A stretch of 64,000 nucleotides of DNA from Aequorivita sinensis. Its GTDB lineage: Bacteria; Bacteroidota; Bacteroidia; Flavobacteriales; Flavobacteriaceae. Numbering within the stretch: the stretch's first letter is position 1; every line of letters begins with the position of its first letter. The stretch lies in contig NZ_VDMC01000012.1 in the NCBI RefSeq assembly GCF_006346335.1, positions 1 to 64,000 of the forward strand. Reading direction: 5' to 3'. Under the pieces are notes generated by a model. That model searched no databases. It had not been told where the DNA came from and saw nothing but the letters and a program-made list of their open reading frames with translations. Made by a program: the position numbers and the translations under genes. Shown piece after piece: positions 38,289 to 45,634 of the stretch.

Positions 38289-38930
38289 TTACGCAACTGT
38301 TACAGAACCTAAATGCGTACTATTGGAAACTTTGGTGCCATCTGCAGAAACAAATCCAAGATATACCTCAACCACGTCTCCAGTATACTCAGCTGGTAAG
38401 TTCAAGGTTTCAGATCCTGCTGTTCTAACAGGTCCACCTGTGGTATAAATACTTTCTTTCTTGTCCGGATTAAGGACTAAGATTAAAGATTTATCAGTGG
38501 CAAGGGCATTTCCGCTACTTGAGTTATTATCCCAAGAAATATCAATCTCTGCCGGAGTTGTGGAGGTAGCCGTTCCGTTGGCCACTCCTTTTAAATTACC
38601 GCGGCTTACCAATGCGTTCGGGTAGTCAATGTTGTAGTTGGGATAAGCACCAACCACTCCATTAAATAAATTGTACGACATTGCAGCGTTGAATTCTGTC
38701 ATTTTTATAGCGTACAGTTTAAAACCTATTCGCAGGAAATCAGACATTGGTTGAAGAAAACGAAGCACGGTTGCAAATTTGGACCTTTGGTCTAATTGCC
38801 CTTCAGTTTTGGGGTTCGCTACGCTGGAAGGTTTGATTCGTAGGTAATCGATACCCTTCCAGGTTCCACCGATTACATTCCCGATTTGACCGGATACACC
38901 GCCGAGAATACCTTGATTAATAATAGCCAT
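38289..38930 (-). CDS. DUF6266 family protein
   Basis: A 213-residue protein. Its family-typical start, AIINQGILGGVSGQIGNVIGGTWKGIDYLR, is followed by KTEGQLDQRSKF and a beta-rich C-terminal half (VVEVYLGFVSADGTKVSNSTHLG). DUF6266 proteins are common, often multicopy, in Bacteroidota. I know of no established role, though phage-tail or surface-associated roles have been guessed from the beta-rich C-terminus. No signal peptide is visible. It has its own terminator and marks the last ordinary gene before the repeat-bearing stretch. Confidence 0.82.
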   Translation of the reverse strand: MAIINQGILGGVSGQIGNVIGGTWKGIDYLRIKPSSVANPKTEGQLDQRSKFATVLRFLQPMSDFLRIGFKLYAIKMTEFNAAMSYNLFNGVVGAYPNYNIDYPNALVSRGNLKGVANGTATSTTPAEIDISWDNNSSSGNALATDKSLILVLNPDKKESIYTTGGPVRTAGSETLNLPAEYTGDVVEVYLGFVSADGTKVSNSTHLGSVTVA

Positions 38931-39224
38931 CTTTTTTAAATTTTATTTAGTTAAACAATCATTCGGACTTGGCACGGACTTGATTCGGCTTTGTCCCGTT
39001 CATTCAAAGTTAATTCAACAATTAGGCTCTTTTTTAACTTCGGAAAGCGTTGCTTTACTTTGCTCTTATTTGCTTTTATAATTCTTCTCATATTTCGGAT
39101 TCGGCTTTTTAATTACTTCCTATTCCCTTTAATTATTTTTAAAAGAGAAAAGAAAAAAGAGAAAAAAATAAAAGAGAAAGCTTTTATTTAGGCGGGTTGG
39201 GAAGGGTTGTCAAGGTTTTTGGTG

Positions 39225-39252
39225 AAAATACTACCCGGAGGGTGGAGATTTT
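39225..39252 (+). repeat. 28-bp direct repeat, copy 1 (partner at 39621-39648)
   Basis: AAAATACTACCCGGAGGG followed by TGGAGATTTT. It is identical to 39621-39648 except at one base (CCGG against CCGC). The core CCCGGAGGGT is itself near-palindromic. The two copies are 396 bases apart, and both are followed by ACCCGAAGGG-like or GGCGAAGCGAA sequence. Confidence 0.8.
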
Positions 39253-39620
39253 CATCAAAACCCGAAGGGCTTGACCTTTACAATCCGTTGATGCGGAGGG
39301 CTGGTGCGTACCCGCCTATATTCGCTTTTCTCTTTTATTTAATATTTCAATTTTAATTCAAAAGGATTAAAAAAAAGAGCCCCCTAAAAAGGGAGCTCTG
39401 ACAACGTAACCTCTAACCAAAAGAGGCGGATGGTATAATCTACAACACCACAACGAACAACGCCCACAAAGAATGGACGACCTGACAACCGAACGCCCGC
39501 CAACAACCACCGGCTGCCACAACGGACTGAAAAAAGTGACTTATACATAGATGAAATAATTAAATTAAACATAGTGCCACTTCACAGGATCGGTGTGATT
39601 GATGCAAGGGCTGTGGAAAA

Positions 39621-39648
39621 AAAATACTACCCGCAGGGTGGAGATTTT
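39621..39648 (+). repeat. 28-bp direct repeat, copy 2 (partner at 39225-39252)
   Basis: The second copy of the element described at 39225, with one substitution in the CCC(G/C)... core. A common origin within a mobile backbone is likely; its role is unknown. Confidence 0.8.
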
Positions 39649-39780
39649 TTTACCAAACAGGCGAAGCGAACCCTTGCAGCTTTCGCATCCGCAAGCCTGT
39701 ACCTTTGCTCTATGTTTGAGTTATTTATTGTTCTGAAATTAAAACGGGATGGTGAAGTGGAGTATGTAAATCAGATGTAT

Positions 39781-39933
39781 TCAAGATGCAATCGCAAGCA
39801 TAAAACACATAAAGCCAATGAGTGATATAATTAAAATTTTCACCCATAAAGGACTATCGGTGTCTGTTTTCCAAATACTTTTTTCGTCTTTAGGAAAAGG
39901 TAGGTAGTAAAAATCCTCAAATAGCTCTTTCAT
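39781..39933 (-). CDS. Small single-span membrane protein
   Basis: ATG at 39933 opens 50 codons: an acidic/aromatic N-terminus (MKELFEDFYYLPFPKDEKS) and one hydrophobic segment (WVKILIISLIGFMCFMLAIA). It ends at TGA 39781-39783. The hydrophobic span and the sensible start make it more credible than the overlapping plus-strand frame. I do not recognise the family. It lies alone in the gene-poor stretch and may be mobile-element cargo. Confidence 0.5.
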   Translation of the reverse strand: MKELFEDFYYLPFPKDEKSIWKTDTDSPLWVKILIISLIGFMCFMLAIAS

Positions 39934-40347
39934 AATAATCTAAAGCACTAAAAATTGTAATACGTATTCGCGCGAAAACGCAGGTAAACAAGCGTAGCTA
40001 TAGTGGAAGCAAGGAATGGAGAGTAACGGAATGGATTGCTGGAACTATAATGCGAGCCGCCTGCGAGCGGAGCAAGGGTGGTGGCTGCAGAAGCCCGAAG
40101 AATGAGGGCGGCAGACGCCTACCGTTTACGGCAGGGCTGGCGCGATTTTTTGCTTCAGCGGCGGAAAAGGCAAGTGTGGCGTTTGAACGAAACGAAGCGG
40201 TGCCGGAGCCGTAATGGAGCAATGCCTAAAGAGTTACAATTTTGATGAGTGTTTTGTTTCGTTTATTAAGTTAAAAGTTAATTGAAGTAGACATTGGGGC
40301 ATTGCGAAATGGAGGTACGAAGGCTCGCGCAGTGTAGTGAAATAGCC

Positions 40348-40434
40348 ACTCTTGTGTGCGTTGCTGAAAGTGGGTGATTGTAGAGAGAGAGGCACGAACG
40401 AACGAAAAGAACCTACTGAAAGCAAATGGCGGAT
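40348..40434 (+). repeat. 91-bp repeat family, diverged copy R1
   Basis: The sequence from ACTCTTGTGTGCGTTGCTG through AGTGGGTGATTGTAGAGAGA and GAGGCACGAACGAACGAAAA to AGCAAATGG aligns with R2 (40833) and R3 (55787). It has several substitutions and a small length change. It sits 400 bases left of R2 inside the gene-poor stretch. Confidence 0.8.
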
Positions 40435-40832
40435 TGCAAAAAACGTGACAGCCCGATCAGCCCGCAGCGACCCGCAGGCTCGCACAATTAACAAGTGGCG
40501 GCAGACCCCCAATTAAAAAAGTGGTGAGCGGAGCGAACACCTTATCGGGGTTTGGGGGGATGGAGTAGCCACGGGTGAGGAAGGAGAGTAGCGTGTGAAG
40601 CAAAACAAGTGAACGGCAGGTGGCGAGCACCCACTGGAGCGCAAGGCACCTGGTAAGTGAACGGTATATGCAAGGGCGACCGCAGGGAGTTCATTTTACC
40701 CTTGCAGATATGTTTTTGCGGAACAAAGCGGAACGACTGACGAACACCGCTTTACCTGCGTTGGGATGTGCGTGGGGAAAAGCAAGGGTGCGACTGATTG
40801 AGGTGGAGAGTAACGGAACCGATTGAAGGAGT

Positions 40833-40923
40833 ACTCTTGCTGCGCGTTGCTGGAAGTGGGTGATTGTAGAGAGTGAGGCACGAACGAACGTAAAGAACCG
40901 ACTGGAAGCAAATGGCTGTGCGG
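40833..40923 (+). repeat. 91-bp direct repeat R2, left border of the metal module
   Basis: The 91 bases from ACTCTTGCTGCGCGTTGCTG to AATGGCTGTGCGG are repeated at 55787-55877 in the same orientation with 3 substitutions and no gap. The two copies bracket 14.86 kb that contain the whole metal-resistance gene set. It has no convincing reading frame. It may be a recombination site, a target-site relic, or a duplicated backbone piece at which cargo was inserted. Confidence 0.9.
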
Positions 40924-41195
40924 TGGGTTTTTTTCCTTAAATTGGAATCATCTAATTCCGCTATAGAAGGAATAAGGTTAGCTTTAGTGGTGAGGAAATT
41001 AGGGTCAGTATATTAAGCACAATAATACAATATGATTAGTGATGTTAAAACCAAACTGGAAGTTCAACCAATGGTTCAATAATTAATGATAATGCAATTA
41101 ATGGTTCATAAGAAAAAGCAGAAACGGCAATGGCTAATGAAATAGGTGAATTTCTTGCCGTAGTAGTTAATGTCAGGCTTACCCTGTCTGAATAG

Positions 41196-41384
41196 CTAAA
41201 CTTTAGGGATTTGCCTGAGGATTTGACCAATAATAAATATCACAATGAAAAATATCAGTAGAGGAATGAGCAATTTATAAATGACATCTGGGTTGTCTAT
41301 TAAGTTTTTGATGCGAACATAGCAACAACCGCTAGAGCAAGGAACATTTTTTTCGTTCGAGAAAAACAATCTTTTTGAAGCCAA
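41196..41384 (-). CDS. Small Cys-bearing single-span membrane protein
   Basis: About 62 residues with a TTG start at 41384. It has a basic N-terminus, a CSSGCC cluster (about residues 16-21) and one hydrophobic span (LLIPLLIFFIVIFIIGQIL). It begins 16 bases after the stop of the P-type ATPase gene, so it is likely the last gene of the metal operon. Other starts are possible because the frame stays open into the ATPase 3' end. I do not recognise the family; a metal-handling role is suggested only by the cysteines and the position. Confidence 0.5.
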   Translation of the reverse strand: MASKRLFFSNEKNVPCSSGCCYVRIKNLIDNPDVIYKLLIPLLIFFIVIFIIGQILRQIPKV

Positions 41385-41400
41385 GATAAGTATGCGGATG

Positions 41401-43305
41401 TTATAAATCCTTCCGTTGTATTCTCACAGCATTCAATATAGCCAAAAGAGCTACACCCACATCTGCGATAACGGCTTCCCATAAAGTAGCAACACCGCCT
41501 GCACCTAATGCAAGTACTATAATTTTGACTGTCATAGCGAGAATGATATTTTGCCAGACAATGTTTTTGGTGATTTTACCCGCCTTTATTGCTGCAACGA
41601 TCTTTGACGGCTGGTCGTTTTGAATAACTACATCTGCTGTTTCGATGGTGGCATCACTACCGAGACCGCCCATTGCAATACCAACATCGGCGAGGGCAAT
41701 AACCGGAGCATCGTTAACACCATCGCCTACAAAGGCCAATTTTACTCCTTCTTTTTTAAGAGCCTCCACTTTCTCCACTTTTTCGTCCGGAAGCAGTCCA
41801 CCATAAGCTTCATCAATTCCCAAAACTTTTGCCACCTGATCTACCACTGTTTGTTTATCACCAGATAACATTACGGTTTTTATGTTTAGACGGTGCATTT
41901 CCTTGATGGCCTGATATGCATCTTCCTTTATTTCATCGGCAATAGTGATATAACCGGCGTACTTATTATCAATGGACAATACCACTATGGTATCTACAAT
42001 CTGTTCGACTTCGGCAGGATAAGCTATGTCATATTTCTTTAAAAGTTTAAGGTTTCCAGCCAATACTTCCTTATTACCAACGATGCCTTTCAAGCCGTGT
42101 CCTGCTATTTCTTCAATGTTTGAAGTTTGTAGGCCTTGGTGTTTATTATCGGCATAATCCGTTACAGCTATGGCTATGGGATGGGTCGAGTTCTTTTCCA
42201 AAGCTGCTGCTACTTTGATCAGTTCTTCTTTTTCAATTCCTTCGGATACTACTTGCTGAACTTTAAAGACCCCTTTGGTCAAGGTGCCTGTTTTGTCCAT
42301 CACCACTGTTTTTACTTGGGTCATAACATCCAAATAGTTTCCGCCTTTGAACAGGATTCCATTTCGGGAAGCAAGGCCGATACCTCCAAAGTAGCCCAGA
42401 GGTATGGAAACAACCAATGCACAGGGACAACTGATCACCAAGAATACCAAGGCACGATAAAACCATTCCCGAAACACATAATCATCCACAAAAAATATTG
42501 GGGTTACACAAAGTGCCAGTGCAAGGAAAAATACGATTGGGGTATATACTTTGGCAAAACGGGATATGAAGAGTTGGGTCTGTGATTTACGTGCGGTGGC
42601 ATCCTGTACCATTTCCAAGATTTTGCTGAGTTTACTATCCCTAAACAGGGCGGTTACCTTTACTTCTGCAAGTGTATTTTGATTGATCATCCCGGCCAGT
42701 ACCTGTTCACCTTTATATTTGGTATCTGGTTTGCTCTCCCCTGTTAATGCCGCAGTGTTGAAAGAGGCTTTTTCAGAAATGAGATCACCATCCAAGGCAA
42801 CCTTTTCACCAGGTTTCACTTGTATCTTTTCTCCTATTTCTACTTCTGAAGGATGTATAACCTGTGATTTTCCGTTTCTTAGAACGATAACTTCATCAGG
42901 CCTTATATCAAGCAAGGCTTTAATGCTTCTTTTGGCGCGCTTAACTGCCGAGTCCTGAAACCATTCGCCTATTTGGTAAAATACCATTACGGCAACACCT
43001 TCTTCATATTCTCCAATGATGAATGCGCCGATTGTTGCCACACTCATCAATACAAATTCATTGAAGAAATCGCCTCTTTTTGACTTTCGCCAAGCGAGAT
43101 CTAAAACTTTTCTTCCGGCGAGAAGATAAGCAATGAGGTTAATTGCCAATAAAGGTATAGTGGGTATGTCGAGGTTAAACCCATATTCCAATGTTAACAG
43201 TATAACCAAAATCAGCAAGGCAAGCAGAAGGTCCCAGTGGGTTTTCCAGCCTGTTTTTTCTTTATTAACTTTTGGGCTTAAGGGCCGGGATGTAGCTGCT
43301 TTCAT
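41401..43305 (-). CDS. P1B-2-type heavy-metal ATPase (Zn/Cd/Pb exporter, CPC type)
   Basis: A 634-residue P-type ATPase with the A-domain TGES (residues 188-191), the membrane CPC motif at 293-295, the phosphorylation site DKTGT with Asp337, the nucleotide-site histidine-proline in NSTHPIA, and GDGVNDAP near residue 555. The last membrane region has ADVGVALLAILN, whose aspartate is a mark of the Zn/Cd/Pb (ZntA/CadA) group. There is no N-terminal metal-binding HMA domain. It exports the metal from cytoplasm to periplasm, upstream of the Czc pump. It has its own promoter and a candidate operator at 43323-43359. Confidence 0.9.
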   Translation of the reverse strand: MKAATSRPLSPKVNKEKTGWKTHWDLLLALLILVILLTLEYGFNLDIPTIPLLAINLIAYLLAGRKVLDLAWRKSKRGDFFNEFVLMSVATIGAFIIGEYEEGVAVMVFYQIGEWFQDSAVKRAKRSIKALLDIRPDEVIVLRNGKSQVIHPSEVEIGEKIQVKPGEKVALDGDLISEKASFNTAALTGESKPDTKYKGEQVLAGMINQNTLAEVKVTALFRDSKLSKILEMVQDATARKSQTQLFISRFAKVYTPIVFFLALALCVTPIFFVDDYVFREWFYRALVFLVISCPCALVVSIPLGYFGGIGLASRNGILFKGGNYLDVMTQVKTVVMDKTGTLTKGVFKVQQVVSEGIEKEELIKVAAALEKNSTHPIAIAVTDYADNKHQGLQTSNIEEIAGHGLKGIVGNKEVLAGNLKLLKKYDIAYPAEVEQIVDTIVVLSIDNKYAGYITIADEIKEDAYQAIKEMHRLNIKTVMLSGDKQTVVDQVAKVLGIDEAYGGLLPDEKVEKVEALKKEGVKLAFVGDGVNDAPVIALADVGIAMGGLGSDATIETADVVIQNDQPSKIVAAIKAGKITKNIVWQNIILAMTVKIIVLALGAGGVATLWEAVIADVGVALLAILNAVRIQRKDL

Positions 43306-43322
43306 TTTATTAAAATTTTCTT

Positions 43323-43359
43323 TAAAGATACTTTAAAAGGTTATGCACAGGAATTGCAT
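43323..43359 (-). promoter_or_regulatory. Promoter and candidate operator of the CPC-type ATPase gene
   Basis: On the minus strand TATCTTTA (43323-43330) is a -7-like element. Just upstream, ATGCA-CAGGAAT-TGCAT (43343-43359) is an inverted repeat where the -33 region would be. The core TGCACAGG and the spacing to the -7 element match the site at 55673-55707, which precedes the first gene of the module. A shared metal-responsive regulator is a reasonable guess; the Fur-family proteins encoded at 45147 and 48567 are candidates. Confidence 0.55.
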
Positions 43360-43364
43360 TTGCA

Positions 43365-43574
43365 TCAGCATTCATCTTTTCTTGTTAACTGGATAGGAGG
43401 ACAGGGCAAAGAACCATAAGAACAGTAAACGCAACAGTCACCTTCTTTTGGTTTTAGAACAGTTTTACACTTCTCACATTCATAAAAGAATTGACAGGAA
43501 TTTGTTGGCATATCTTCTACTTTTTTGTGTCCGCAGTTTGGACAGGTAATTTCTGATTTTAATATAGCTTCCAT
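43365..43574 (-). CDS. Small Cys-rich GDCC protein
   Basis: A 69-residue protein with a CPNCGHKK zinc-ribbon-like start (C11, C14), CEKCK near residue 33, and the C-terminal block GDCCVYCSYGSLPCPPIQ. This block is a recognisable family signature of small proteins in Bacteroidota mercury and heavy-metal clusters, often near merT-like genes. The many cysteines suggest soft-metal binding in the cytoplasm. It is preceded by a small frame (43626-43739) and followed by the ATPase promoter. Confidence 0.75.
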   Translation of the reverse strand: MEAILKSEITCPNCGHKKVEDMPTNSCQFFYECEKCKTVLKPKEGDCCVYCSYGSLPCPPIQLTRKDEC

Positions 43575-43625
43575 TGATTTTTATTTTTTCTTGTTACCTT
43601 GTAATTTGTTGCATTAATTGCTTCC

Positions 43626-43739
43626 TCAATTTTCACCTTCATTCGTTTTAGTATCGTCAAACTCAATGATCGCGTTACCATTTTCGTAAGGATTTAGGTT
43701 ATCCAGTTCGGTTTTAAAATCTTCAAACATCCAGTCCAT
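43626..43739 (-). CDS. Small acidic protein, 37 residues, coupled to the permease gene
   Basis: ATG at 43739 lies about 10 bases after the stop of the permease gene. It encodes a short acidic peptide beginning MDWMFEDFKTELDNLNPYEN and ending at TGA 43626-43628. No membrane span or cysteine is present. The sequence has a sensible amphipathic start and fills an otherwise unexplained 175-base gap between two metal-operon genes. I do not recognise the family. Whether it is translated cannot be settled from sequence alone. Confidence 0.5.
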   Translation of the reverse strand: MDWMFEDFKTELDNLNPYENGNAIIEFDDTKTNEGEN

Positions 43740-43748
43740 AACATTAGA

Positions 43749-45065
43749 TTAATGGTTAAAAAGCTCCTTTTCTTTTTCAGGGTCTATTTCATCTTTTGAC
43801 TTTTTGTCCAAAAAATAATCCAAGATAATGCCTACTGCAATAGCTCCCACAAACGCGGCATAAACTTTCCAATCAAATTGTATGACCAAAGAGAGGCTTA
43901 TGATTATCGCCAAAATTGGCAGTATCGGAACTTTCCCAACAGATAAAGGAACTTTAAAGGGCCTGTCTTTATCTGGTGCTCTGAAACGCAATACGATAAG
44001 GGCAATGTTCACGGCGACAAAGACGAGCAACGCACCCAATGACGACATTCCCGCTACGATTTTAATATCGCCCAATAGCATAAAACCCGCAACTGCCGCC
44101 ATAACCACAATGGTAGTAACCCACGGCACTTTATGTGCATTGGTTTTGGTCATAAATTTCGGAAGTTCGCCCACGCTTGCCATTCCAAACAGCAGCCTGC
44201 TGATAGAGATAATACCGCTAAAGGCCGCATTGGCAGTAGCAAAAAGTGCTGCGACCGCCAATGTCACGGGCAACCAACTGTTGAGATTTGATGCCGCAAG
44301 TGAAAGTGGCGAATCTACTTTTGCCAGTTCTGACGGGTCGGCAATGTTAAGTACCGTAAAAGCTATGAGAAGATAGATAACGGTTGTAAAAACCATTGTC
44401 AGTAGAAAGGCACGAGGAATGGTCTTGCCAGGGTTTTTTACTTCAGAACCCAATGCAGCCATATGCTCAAAACCTGTATAGACAAAAAACAAGGTTGCGG
44501 TAGCCGCCAAAGTACCGGAAAAGGATTCAACTTTAAAAAATTCAGCCTTTGGCGGGCCAGTTTCTGCAAGCCCGACCACAATAAGAATGAACAATCCCAA
44601 AAGTTGTATGCTAACCATTATAATATTGGCAGTAGATGATTTCTTGATTCCCGTAATGCTTATCAATGAAAGAATTATCAATACGCCATAACTTATCAAT
44701 AGGGAAGGCACACTAAAAAAAGTGTTGAAATAACCTGAAAAGGCCAGCAATACAGCGGCTATCGTGGCAGAACTGTGAAAGGCAATTGTCCAGCCAGTGA
44801 GAAAGGAAGGAATGTCAATTTTCGGAAACGCTTTGCGTACAAAAATGAATTCGGCACCTGCATTGGGATAGGTAGAGGATAACTCTGCATAAGACAATGC
44901 CGAAACGCTGGCAGCAATTGCAGCGAAAACAAAACTCAACCAAAGGTCGGTACCTGCTTGTCCAGCTGCTGCGCCTATGACAGTATATATTCCTGCACCC
45001 ACGATAGTGCCTACTCCATAAAAGGTAAGGCGAATTGTTCCCAATGATTTTTTTAATTCTGCCAT
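43749..45065 (-). CDS. APC-superfamily amino acid permease
   Basis: A 438-residue membrane protein with about 12 spans. The APC start, GTIRLTFYGVGTIVGAGIYTVIGAAAGQAG (residues 9-38), contains the substrate-binding GAGIY turn, and GFEHMAALGSEVKNPGKTIPRAFL lies near residue 190. Such permeases take up amino acids or exchange them with amines. Its place inside a metal module between a Fur-family regulator gene and small Cys-rich proteins is unusual; import of a metal-chelating amino acid (cysteine or histidine) is one idea, untested. Confidence 0.86.
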   Translation of the reverse strand: MAELKKSLGTIRLTFYGVGTIVGAGIYTVIGAAAGQAGTDLWLSFVFAAIAASVSALSYAELSSTYPNAGAEFIFVRKAFPKIDIPSFLTGWTIAFHSSATIAAVLLAFSGYFNTFFSVPSLLISYGVLIILSLISITGIKKSSTANIIMVSIQLLGLFILIVVGLAETGPPKAEFFKVESFSGTLAATATLFFVYTGFEHMAALGSEVKNPGKTIPRAFLLTMVFTTVIYLLIAFTVLNIADPSELAKVDSPLSLAASNLNSWLPVTLAVAALFATANAAFSGIISISRLLFGMASVGELPKFMTKTNAHKVPWVTTIVVMAAVAGFMLLGDIKIVAGMSSLGALLVFVAVNIALIVLRFRAPDKDRPFKVPLSVGKVPILPILAIIISLSLVIQFDWKVYAAFVGAIAVGIILDYFLDKKSKDEIDPEKEKELFNH

Positions 45066-45146
45066 AATATTTTTTAAGTTAGAGAAGGTGGAAGAAACCT
45101 GAACCTGACCATTGGACCCAAGGGTTCAGAATTCTGAAACTTCCAT

Positions 45147-45584
45147 CTAATATTTTTGCCTGCATTTTTCACATATTCCCTTTAATATCAGGTTCACATT
45201 TCTCACTTCATAATCGTCTGGCAAGCTTTCTTTCGATATCTTATTCGGTAAACAGATTGTTCTTCTGCAATCGGTACAATGAAAATGCAGATGTAAATCT
45301 ATACCGTATTTATCTTTGGCGTTTTCATCAGAAATAGCATATTTTGCCACTCCGACCCCATCATTAATCTGATGAATCAGCCCTTTATCCTCGAAAATCT
45401 TGAGATTTCGATAAAATGTCGTTCTGTTTGCTGTTTTATTGGTTTCGCTCTTTTGAACAAAAGCCTTTTTCAAATCGGAAAAGGACACGGCACTTTGCTT
45501 CCTTTTCAGGAACTTGTATATCTTCAACCTCATTTGAGTAGGTCGAATACCGTGATTTAATAGTATCTTTTCCGTTTTAGTCAT
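45147..45584 (-). CDS. Fur-family metalloregulator
   Basis: A 145-residue winged-helix regulator. The recognition part GIRPTQMRLKIYKFLKRK and TTFYRNLKIFEDKGLIHQ is followed by the metal site DLHLHFHCTDCRRTICLP and a C-terminal CEKC pair, giving the usual structural zinc site of two CxxC motifs. It resembles the protein encoded at 48567 closely, so the module carries two Fur paralogues. It starts 50 bases after the SPC-type ATPase gene. It probably represses this module in response to Zn or another divalent metal. Confidence 0.88.
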   Translation of the reverse strand: MTKTEKILLNHGIRPTQMRLKIYKFLKRKQSAVSFSDLKKAFVQKSETNKTANRTTFYRNLKIFEDKGLIHQINDGVGVAKYAISDENAKDKYGIDLHLHFHCTDCRRTICLPNKISKESLPDDYEVRNVNLILKGICEKCRQKY

Positions 45585-45634
45585 TGCAATATTAATTCAA
45601 AAGCAAACCCTTTTTTCAAAACATATATTTGATG

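Larger units (their letters stand above)
38931..41195. other. Gene-poor, GC-richer stretch resembling mobile-element backbone
   Basis: About 2.2 kb with one small supported reading frame (39781-39933). From 39.2 kb the base composition is clearly richer in G and C than the neighbours. It holds a duplicated 28-base element (39225 and 39621), a GAGCCCCCT/GGGAGCTC hairpin at about 39378-39399, a repeated GGAGAGTAACGGA word (40018 and 40804), and two copies of a 91-base repeat. Open frames here are in GC-rich repeats without recognisable proteins. Such spacers are common in Bacteroidota integrative elements, but no integrase, relaxase or att site is visible. Confidence 0.6.

Noticed and set aside
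39574-39825. Plus-strand frame of 83 codons in the repeat-rich stretch
   Set aside because: It runs through the 28-bp repeat and overlaps the better supported small membrane protein on the minus strand; no family is recognisable.
39998-40911. Minus- and plus-strand frames in the GC-rich repeats
   Set aside because: Composition alone keeps them open; two are repeated with the R1/R2 sequence and have no protein-like features.
41045-41230. 61-codon minus-strand frame after the small membrane protein
   Set aside because: No start signal, no recognisable motif, and it overlaps the better frame at 41196-41384.
41620-43336. Plus-strand frames opposite the CPC-type ATPase
   Set aside because: Low-complexity translations opposite conserved pump motifs; no independent support.
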